Below, in pieces: positions 23,160 to 28,614 of a stretch of 28,614 nucleotides of DNA (position 1 is its first letter; the number at the start of each line of letters is the position of its first letter). The notes beneath the pieces are model-generated. The model had not been told where the DNA came from and did no database searches. It saw only the letters and a program-made list of their open reading frames with translations. The translations under genes and the position numbers were made by a program. This DNA comes from an uncultured Treponema sp. (lineage in GTDB: Bacteria; Spirochaetota; Spirochaetia; Treponematales; Treponemataceae): positions 1-28,614 of the forward strand of contig CALAUH010000318.1 in the NCBI GenBank assembly GCA_937892225.1, read 5' to 3'.

Positions 23160-24191
23160 ATGAAAAAAATTATTTTATTTTTATTATTTTTCTTTACCAC
23201 ACTAAATCTTTTTTCTTATTCTCTTGAAGATATTTTTTGGATGGATGAAATGTTCATATCTACACCATTAGTAACTCGCTATTTTATTTTACCTTTAGAT
23301 ACAAGCAAAAATATTAGAATAGATCAAATTGTATATGAAAAAGATAAAGATAATAACATACAATTATTTGAAGATATAGATTATGATGAATCAATAATAC
23401 CAAAAGAAACTATGATTTATTATTATAAAAACAATGAATTAATTGCTTTTGGAGGAGAACGTTCAAAATATATTATCCAAAAAGATAAAAATATAAGAAA
23501 TATAATAAAAAATAATGAAATTAAATATTCATATATATTTAACTATATTAATTCAGATACTTTATCTATAGAATATCAGGAAAATGAAAAAATTACAGAT
23601 TATAAAACGATAAAAAAAATAAATAACAGTTTTGAAATAAATGATTATAAATCTATTTATAAAATAACTTTTGCTAATAATATAACAATAGAATTTAAAT
23701 ATAGTACTTATATTTTTAATAATGATGGTATTTTTTTGAAAAAATACTATAAAGACACCATTCTAGATCAATTAATAACAAAGAATAATAATTACTATAT
23801 CTATAATTCAGGTTATCCGGATAATTTAAAATTTATCCAACTTGATTTAATTTTTGATGAAAATCATAATTTAATATTCAAATGTGATGATGCAGAAAAA
23901 ACTTTTATTTTCACAAATTACTCTATTCTACCTTGTGATGACGAAGGAAATATCTTAAAAACAGTTGACGAATTAAAAACTGATTATTTTATAGAAGGAT
24001 TGGAATATAAAGAACCTGAAAAAGAAATTGTTTTAGAAAAACCTAAAATTCCCACAGAAGAAGTTTCTTTAGAAAAAAATAATAAATTACAATTCAATTA
24101 TATATATATAATTTTACTTTCTATATTGATTTTAACTTTCATTATTATAATTGTATTAATAATACGGAGAAGAAAAAATGGCAGAAACTAA
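23160..24191 (+). CDS. Exported single-pass membrane protein, third paralogue type
   Basis: Protein of 343 aa. The signal peptide (MKKIILFLLFFFTTLNLFS) starts with the same nucleotides as the 271-aa lipoprotein gene, and the upstream GGAGG region is nearly identical. The body is Asn/Ile/Lys-rich with YIFNNDGIFLKKYY near 180, equivalent to the DGIFYE site of the others. No lipobox. A Glu/Pro-rich linker (about 280-305) precedes a C-terminal TM helix (about 313-335) and a short basic tail RRRKNGRN, so the domain faces the periplasm. It closes the CIS operon. Candidate immunity/accessory protein; function inferred only from the locus. Confidence 0.68.
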   Translation: MKKIILFLLFFFTTLNLFSYSLEDIFWMDEMFISTPLVTRYFILPLDTSKNIRIDQIVYEKDKDNNIQLFEDIDYDESIIPKETMIYYYKNNELIAFGGERSKYIIQKDKNIRNIIKNNEIKYSYIFNYINSDTLSIEYQENEKITDYKTIKKINNSFEINDYKSIYKITFANNITIEFKYSTYIFNNDGIFLKKYYKDTILDQLITKNNNYYIYNSGYPDNLKFIQLDLIFDENHNLIFKCDDAEKTFIFTNYSILPCDDEGNILKTVDELKTDYFIEGLEYKEPEKEIVLEKPKIPTEEVSLEKNNKLQFNYIYIILLSILILTFIIIIVLIIRRRKNGRN

Positions 24192-24232
24192 ATTAAAAAC
24201 ATATTCTCAGTTTCTTTCTATCTCTAATTTTT

Positions 24233-24262
24233 TTTACTCATATAAAAAATCTATGTTATAAT
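24233..24262 (+). promoter_or_regulatory. Sigma-70-like promoter, extended -10
   Basis: TTTACT at 24233-24238, an 18-nt spacer and TATAAT at 24257-24262, preceded by TG one base away (extended -10, TGTTATAAT). It would start transcription near 24269, giving a short leader with AGGAG at 24283-24287 before ATG 24294. This separates the downstream exported-protein genes from the CIS operon. Confidence 0.6.
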
Positions 24263-24293
24263 ATTAACATTATTCATATCACAGGAGTTTTAT

Positions 24294-25550
24294 ATGAAAA
24301 TTTTCTTAAAAAAAGTGACTGCTCTCTTAATTGCAGTTTCTTGTTCACTTGCACTCTTTGCTGAACCTGCAAGCACTGGTTTAACTGATTCTGATGTTAA
24401 AAATTTTGCTAAAAACTATGTAGCAATTTATGAAGCATTAGATGATTACGGATTTTCAAGCATTACTAATTTTTCTGGAAAAGTATCTGACCTTGCATCA
24501 GCAGAAGCAATTCTTGGAAAATTTGGAATCAGTGGTCCAAATCGTGTTGAAAAATTATCAATGATTGGTAAATGTCTTGTTGTTGTTGCTTATGATACAG
24601 AAATAGAAAAAGATCCTGCTGGAGCATTAATGTTAAAAAAATTAGGAATGGATCCAATCGCTGAACAAAGAGCACAAACTAACTCAAAAGATTTAAAAGT
24701 TGTAAAAGCAAATTATTCATCACTTGAAAAAATCTATAAAGATTCTGAACAACTTGACAAAAAAGCTAAATCAAAAGATAAAGCAAAAAAAGAACCTAAA
24801 AAAAAAGCTGATAAAAACAGTTTTGCAGGTATGATGACTTCTGCAATCTTTGGTGACGATTTAAGCGAAGAAGATGAAGAAGCAGCTGCAATGATGGAAG
24901 AAATGTTTAATAAGAGCCCTGCCAATCAGTTTGTAGATGATGCTTTAAAAGAAATTAAATCTTCTGTAGACACTCTTTCTGCTAATGGAAAAACAATTGA
25001 AAAATATTACGAAAATTTAAAATCAGCTAAAGGCGACTGCGGATTACAATACACTTCTTTGGACAAGAAAAATGCATCGTTATACAAATCAGAAGAATTA
25101 AAAATCACAAAAGGTGATAAAAATTTCAATATTTATAATTCTGAATTATTCAAAGATGATCCGGACAATGCTATTGAAAAAATCTCTTTTGATTTAATCA
25201 CAAAAAAAGGACTTGCAGAATTTTCATTCTTTAATACAGACTGGGATACATTAAGTAAGAGCAAAAATCTTCTTACAAGCGGTTTTGATCAAACAAAATA
25301 CTTTACTAAAAAAACAATCAAACTTACTGCAACAAAAATTGAACTTTATTCTTACAAAGATACTGCAAAAAAAGGTGATTCAATCCCTACTTACGGCCGT
25401 GAATATGTTATTACAACAAAAGAAGGTGTAGTAATTCATGCCTTAGATACTTATGATTCTAAAACTGGTAAATCAACCAAGTTACTTATGTGGAAAGGAT
25501 TAGATGCTCCAATTCCAGTAAGTGCAATCGGACTTGAATCATTATTCTAG
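24294..25550 (+). CDS. Exported hypothetical protein, 418 aa
   Basis: Unrecognised secreted protein. A clear signal peptide (MKIFLKKVTALLIAVSCSLALFAE) ends at about residue 24. An N-terminal helical part (TDSDVKNFAKNYVAIYEALDDYG; a repeated 'A-I-G-FGISGPNRVEKLSMIGKC') follows. A highly charged Lys-rich segment (about 158-178) comes next, then an acidic helical stretch (EEDEEAAAMMEEMF). The C-terminus (about 255-418) is beta-rich (SFDLITKKGLAEFSFFN, REYVITTKEGVVIHALDTYD). The N-terminal pattern resembles spirochaete periplasmic proteins I cannot name. Own promoter at 24233-24262 and AGGAG six nt before the ATG. No link to the CIS is visible beyond position. Confidence 0.78.
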   Translation: MKIFLKKVTALLIAVSCSLALFAEPASTGLTDSDVKNFAKNYVAIYEALDDYGFSSITNFSGKVSDLASAEAILGKFGISGPNRVEKLSMIGKCLVVVAYDTEIEKDPAGALMLKKLGMDPIAEQRAQTNSKDLKVVKANYSSLEKIYKDSEQLDKKAKSKDKAKKEPKKKADKNSFAGMMTSAIFGDDLSEEDEEAAAMMEEMFNKSPANQFVDDALKEIKSSVDTLSANGKTIEKYYENLKSAKGDCGLQYTSLDKKNASLYKSEELKITKGDKNFNIYNSELFKDDPDNAIEKISFDLITKKGLAEFSFFNTDWDTLSKSKNLLTSGFDQTKYFTKKTIKLTATKIELYSYKDTAKKGDSIPTYGREYVITTKEGVVIHALDTYDSKTGKSTKLLMWKGLDAPIPVSAIGLESLF

Positions 25551-25557
25551 TTCAGAC

Positions 25558-25676
25558 TGTAGCGAATAGCGGACAGCCAATAGCCGGTAGCAATCAACTA
25601 ACAGCTTATCGCTAATCCGCTATCCGCTAATCACTATCCCGCTATCTGCTATCCGCTGTCTGCTACCCCGCTACCA
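25558..25676. repeat. Degenerate heptamer repeat block with inverted halves
   Basis: Between the 418-aa and beta-barrel genes. The left part (25558-25592) is built from units like ATAGCGG/ACAGCCA/ATAGCCG; the right part (about 25605-25676) from CGCTATC/CGCTAATC/GCTGTCT/GCTACCC, the reverse complement of the left. The halves could pair (for example TAGCGGACAGC with GCTGTCTGCTA, 10 of 11). It is GC-rich against its surroundings. It could be a terminator-like fold, a dispersed intergenic element or slippage-generated sequence. Confidence 0.65.
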
Positions 25677-25690
25677 CAATCTCGTGCTAC

Positions 25691-25719
25691 TTGAATTTTT
25701 TTTGATTTTAACCTATTAA
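25691..25719 (+). promoter_or_regulatory. Candidate promoter of beta-barrel/lipoprotein operon
   Basis: TTGAAT at 25691-25696, 17 nt, then TATTAA at 25714-25719. A second possibility is TTGATT at 25702-25707 with AATAAT at 25726-25731. Both are weak matches in AT-rich sequence, but the position, just after the repeat block and before the SD GGAG at 25754-25757, is sensible. Confidence 0.35.
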
Positions 25720-25763
25720 TAGAAGAATAATAAAATTTAATTTAAAAAATAATGGAGTTTATA

Positions 25764-27074
25764 ATGAAAAAATTCTTTTCTCTTCTTATTTTATTATTCA
25801 TTTCTACATCTTTATTTGCAGTTGATTTTTCAAGCAGTTTAAAAATTAATGGTACTCTTTTCAACTACAACAATGAAGATAAATCTGTTGGTTTATTTAA
25901 AGTAAAAAACGAAAATGCTTTAGATTTTATCTCTTTAAGTTTTGGTATTACATCTGATAATGCCGGCGGTTCTTTTATACTTCCAGAGCTTTCTAAAATA
26001 CAAGGCAGCAATACAGAATGGAACGTATGGTTCAAACCAATCGACGCACTTAAAATTGATGCCGGAACCATTTCGAACAGCCTTTACAAAGAATCTCTAG
26101 ACAGTGATGAATTATCTTTAATCAAGTTCAACGATTTTGGCTATTCAGTTACTTTTACCTACAACAAGTTCAATCTTTCTTTAGCCCTTACCCCGGGTAA
26201 CGACCAGTACTGGTTCTACTTAGACAATTCCCTAAAAACAAAAGCCGGCGACAAAGCCTACAAAAAAGCCTACGACGAAGCCTACCAGTATATGTACGAA
26301 GAATACTACATTAGAAGTTATGAAAGCTTGGTTGCAGATGGAACAATTACAACAACTGGGCTTGATGGGACAATTAGCAACCTATATCACAAAATAGAAA
26401 CTAACAATTTTAATTATGTTTCAGCAGCTTCATCTAATCATACACATACCATTGACATCCAGGACATAATCAAAAAAATAAACGAAAACGACTCAGAGGC
26501 TTCAGAAAAGGCCCATTATTTTGCACGAATGTATGCACAGGATGTTGCTAACGGCGCTAAAGAAACTGCTATTGCAGAAACAAAAATTACTGCATTTGCC
26601 GGTATGGATGTATTCATGTCGTTAAAAACTTCTATTGGTACTTTCTGCGGTATTTTTAATGCTGAATCTGACTTTACAGACATCTCTTTTGGTGCAGGCT
26701 ATAAAAAACAGTTTGGTCCGTATTCTATTTTTGCAGATGCCGCATATTACATTGTAAATAAAAATCCTGTTAAATACAGTTTTGACTTTGATGTTGTTTA
26801 CAACATGGATGCAATCAATGCACAAGCCTATGCAGTTTATTCTTCCGGCAACGAACTTGGTGCAATTGCTAAAATTACATATCGTATGGGAACAACAAGA
26901 TTCTATCTTTATGCAAAAGATATGGACATCTTAAACAAAAACCTTGCATTTACAGTAAAACCCGGCATGACAGGTTCTTTTGGTATGCTGGACTTTGATT
27001 TAGCCGTAGATTTCTATTACGAAAAAGACAAATTCAACATAACAGTTCCACTTGTCATAACATTACAATTCTAA
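25764..27074 (+). CDS. Putative outer-membrane beta-barrel protein
   Basis: Protein of 436 aa with a signal peptide (MKKFFSLLILLFISTSLFAVD) and a body of alternating amphipathic strands ending in a C-terminal aromatic strand ITLQF, the usual mark of an outer-membrane barrel. The strands include YSVTFTYNKFNLSLALTPG, FGPYSIFADAAYYIV, AQAYAVYSSGNELGAIAKITYR and FYLYAKDMDIL. A helical insertion (about 160-190, KAYDEAYQYMYEEYYIRSYES) and a His/Asn-rich loop (SSNHTHTIDIQDI) occur mid-protein. I chose ATG 25764: GGAG sits six nt upstream, and the earlier ATG 25752 would put four residues before the signal peptide and overlap the SD. Codons in 26190-26300 are richer in C/G. Confidence 0.78.
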   Translation: MKKFFSLLILLFISTSLFAVDFSSSLKINGTLFNYNNEDKSVGLFKVKNENALDFISLSFGITSDNAGGSFILPELSKIQGSNTEWNVWFKPIDALKIDAGTISNSLYKESLDSDELSLIKFNDFGYSVTFTYNKFNLSLALTPGNDQYWFYLDNSLKTKAGDKAYKKAYDEAYQYMYEEYYIRSYESLVADGTITTTGLDGTISNLYHKIETNNFNYVSAASSNHTHTIDIQDIIKKINENDSEASEKAHYFARMYAQDVANGAKETAIAETKITAFAGMDVFMSLKTSIGTFCGIFNAESDFTDISFGAGYKKQFGPYSIFADAAYYIVNKNPVKYSFDFDVVYNMDAINAQAYAVYSSGNELGAIAKITYRMGTTRFYLYAKDMDILNKNLAFTVKPGMTGSFGMLDFDLAVDFYYEKDKFNITVPLVITLQF

Positions 27075-27092
27075 TTTAATAGGAGTTTTAAA

Positions 27093-27926
27093 ATGAAAAA
27101 ATATTTATTAACATTAACAGTTATTTTATCAACATTATTTCTTTTCAGCTGCAACGTAACAGCGTTAGTTACAGATATTATTCAGCGTGAAGATAAACCA
27201 AAAGAAATTACTTTTAAGATTAATCATACAAATACAAGCGAAACAGAATCTGAATACCAGTTTAAATTTGCAGATGACGGTACAGTTGATTATATTCCTT
27301 TAGAATACTGCAAAAACATTACTTTTGATTTTAATAACTTCCACGGCACAGAAGGAAAAATCGGTTCAAAAGGTGAAGTAGGTTTTTTCTTTAACCTTGA
27401 AAAATACGACAGAAATAAAAGCGATATATCTGTAGACAACTGGGATGAAGATATTCCAAATGACAGAAGACTCTGCAGTTTCTATCTTTTAACAGTAAAT
27501 AAATATGTAGATTATGATATAAAATATTTAGGAACAGATAGTGAAGGAAAACCTACAACAATTGACCCTACAGGAAATAAGCAGACTCCACCAACAGTTT
27601 ATGAAATTAATATATATAAATATAAAAATATTAATTACCCTAACTTAATAAATAAATTTATTATCGGTGATAAAAACGGTTACGACATTAATACAATTTA
27701 CTGTGATGTAGAATGTACAGTTAAACAGGTAGTGCAGACTGTAAAAGTTGATGCTAAAGAATTCAAAAAGATTACTTATAATCAAATGACAAAAGTTTTA
27801 CAATTAAAAACAAATAATGAGAAAAGCATTTTCAATGAAATAAAAAATATTTTTGGTATTTACTCAAAAGTAAATAAAGATAAATTATTAAATTGTATTT
27901 GGCATTTTAACAATTCAAATGATTAA
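27093..27926 (+). CDS. Putative lipoprotein, 277 aa
   Basis: Signal peptide with lipobox LFSC (MKKYLLTLTVILSTLFLFSC, lipidated Cys at 20). The remainder is a beta-rich exported domain with short strands (EITFKINHTNTSE, QFKFADDGTVDYIPLEYCKNITFDFNNF), an Asp/Glu-rich mid-portion and a helical C-terminus. No family recognised. It follows the barrel gene after 18 nt with AGGAG upstream and likely shares its transcript; it could be an outer-membrane partner of the barrel. The gene ends at a strong bidirectional terminator. Confidence 0.75.
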   Translation: MKKYLLTLTVILSTLFLFSCNVTALVTDIIQREDKPKEITFKINHTNTSETESEYQFKFADDGTVDYIPLEYCKNITFDFNNFHGTEGKIGSKGEVGFFFNLEKYDRNKSDISVDNWDEDIPNDRRLCSFYLLTVNKYVDYDIKYLGTDSEGKPTTIDPTGNKQTPPTVYEINIYKYKNINYPNLINKFIIGDKNGYDINTIYCDVECTVKQVVQTVKVDAKEFKKITYNQMTKVLQLKTNNEKSIFNEIKNIFGIYSKVNKDKLLNCIWHFNNSND

Positions 27927-27941
27927 CAGTTTATTAAAATA

Positions 27942-27984
27942 ATAAAGAAAGGAGACAAAATTTAATTTTGTCTCCTTTCTTTAT
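27942..27984. terminator. Bidirectional intrinsic terminator, 21-bp perfect stem
   Basis: Arms 27942-27962 and 27964-27984 pair without mismatch around one central T. The 3' side of each strand ends in an A/T run. The structure lies between converging genes (27093-27926 plus, 27998 onward minus), so it can stop both. The GGAGA within the arm resembles an SD but serves no start. Confidence 0.85.
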
Positions 27985-27997
27985 AAAATAATAATAT

Positions 27998-28614
27998 TTA
28001 TTTCAATGTAAATTCTAAATGACAAGTTGAATTTGGTTGAATAATTAAAAAATATCCAAACTGTGGTTTTCGTTCATATAAAGTTAATAAAGTAAAGGAA
28101 CCTCCCATTCCACTTCCAGAAACCCAACCACCATTATTTTCATTATGATTAATATCAAATGATAAATAATCATTATATTCAGAACCATTATTTATTATTA
28201 AATTACTTGTTTCACTTAATCTATGTTCATCATTATCAACTTCAGAAAAAGTTAGATTAAATAAACAATCTTTTATTGTTTCTTCTTTTGATAAATAATA
28301 ATTATATTGTGCATAATCATCACCTTCAATATTTTTAATACCTAATATATTAAGTTTAATAACATTAAATCTCGGTAAAATTTCAAAATCCATATAATCT
28401 ACTATCATACCAAATTCATATGGAGTTCCTTTATCTAAATCATAAAGTTTAAACTGACCTGTTACTTCAGAACCAAAGTTTTCATCAAAAAATATTGGAC
28501 CAAATTTCTGTTCTTCGTCAGTGTTATTTGTATAATTAATATTTACAGTTTTACCGTTATTAGATACTCTAATTACATCTTCTGCTTTAATTCCAGTTGG
28601 GTTATTTTCTGGAT
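27998..28614 (-). CDS. Exported or hypothetical protein, 5' end outside the window
   Basis: The reading frame on the minus strand stays open from TAA at 27998 to the window's right edge, so at least about 204 residues are visible and the true start lies beyond 28614. The internal Met at 28408 is not the start. The visible sequence is beta-rich and Asn/Asp-heavy (GKTVNINYTNNTDEEQKFGP, SFDINHNENNGGWVSGSGMG, ending TCHLEFTLK). The 'TNNT-EE-KFGP' strand is like that of a small immunoglobulin-like or adhesion domain. Unrecognised; secreted location is a guess because the signal region is not visible. Confidence 0.75.
   Translation of the reverse strand, partial: PENNPTGIKAEDVIRVSNNGKTVNINYTNNTDEEQKFGPIFFDENFGSEVTGQFKLYDLDKGTPYEFGMIVDYMDFEILPRFNVIKLNILGIKNIEGDDYAQYNYYLSKEETIKDCLFNLTFSEVDNDEHRLSETSNLIINNGSEYNDYLSFDINHNENNGGWVSGSGMGGSFTLLTLYERKPQFGYFLIIQPNSTCHLEFTLK

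Noticed and set aside
3420..24191. Intact prophage
   Set aside because: Tail-type genes only; no capsid, portal, terminase, integrase, replication or lysis genes, and a DUF4157/effector module fits an injection system.
25558..25676. Heptamer block as a CRISPR array
   Set aside because: Units are 7-8 nt and degenerate, with no conserved 24-40 nt repeat, no regular unique spacers and no cas genes nearby.
28408..28408. Start of the last minus-strand gene at this Met
   Set aside because: The frame remains open without a stop to the window edge, so this Met is internal.

Overview
The window is AT-rich and densely coded, and reads like the genome of a Treponema-type spirochaete (moderate confidence). 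The grounds are relaxed lipoboxes, many Lys/Asn/Ile-rich secreted proteins, a discoidin-like glycan-binding domain that I associate with spirochaete lipoproteins, and an outer-membrane beta-barrel candidate. I see no rRNA, tRNA, CRISPR array, transposase, capsid or terminase gene.

Layout. (1) 13-3222, minus strand: a three-gene operon with a GH27 alpha-galactosidase, a 144-aa protein coupled to it by an ATGA overlap, and a four-segment membrane protein. (2) 3420 to about 24191, plus strand: one very long operon with gaps of 0-100 bp that encodes a contractile injection system (CIS, phage-tail-like). It starts with a conserved 506-aa protein, then a zinc-ribbon/FHA protein and a membrane vWA/zinc-ribbon protein. 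The structural core follows: sheath, tube, LysM adaptor and gpD-type hub. Next come a radical SAM activase-like enzyme, a Ycf46-like AAA+ ATPase, the spike and a DUF2997-like protein. After these are two paralogous tail-assembly-chaperone-like proteins separated by a pentapeptide-like protein and a small hydrophilic protein. The second chaperone ends in what looks like a programmed -1 frameshift site (G GGG GAA, 6-nt spacer, GC-rich hairpin) leading into a DUF6760-like extension with no start codon of its own. The operon continues with an unrecognised 809-aa protein, a DUF4157 (HELTH) protein, a probable effector with an L,D-transpeptidase (YkuD) domain, and an array of secreted/lipoprotein paralogues that may be immunity proteins. 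One of these is present twice in a 1,159-bp repeat with no difference that I found; the second copy is preceded by the last codons of a lost second effector. (3) 24294-27926, plus strand: three exported-protein genes (a secreted protein with its own promoter, a beta-barrel candidate, a lipoprotein), with a block of degenerate heptamer repeats between the first two. (4) A perfect 21-bp-stem palindrome serves as a bidirectional terminator before a minus-strand gene that runs off the right edge.

How the parts fit. Sheath, tube, adaptor, hub and spike would form the particle. The AAA+ ATPase, chaperones and possibly the radical SAM enzyme would assemble, mature or recycle it. The FHA and vWA proteins may sense or signal from the inner membrane. 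DUF4157 plus the YkuD protein look like the cargo end, which points to peptidoglycan as the target. Baseplate wedge proteins (gp25, gp6/J-like), a tail terminator and tail fibres are not in the window, so the system is either completed elsewhere or unusually reduced.
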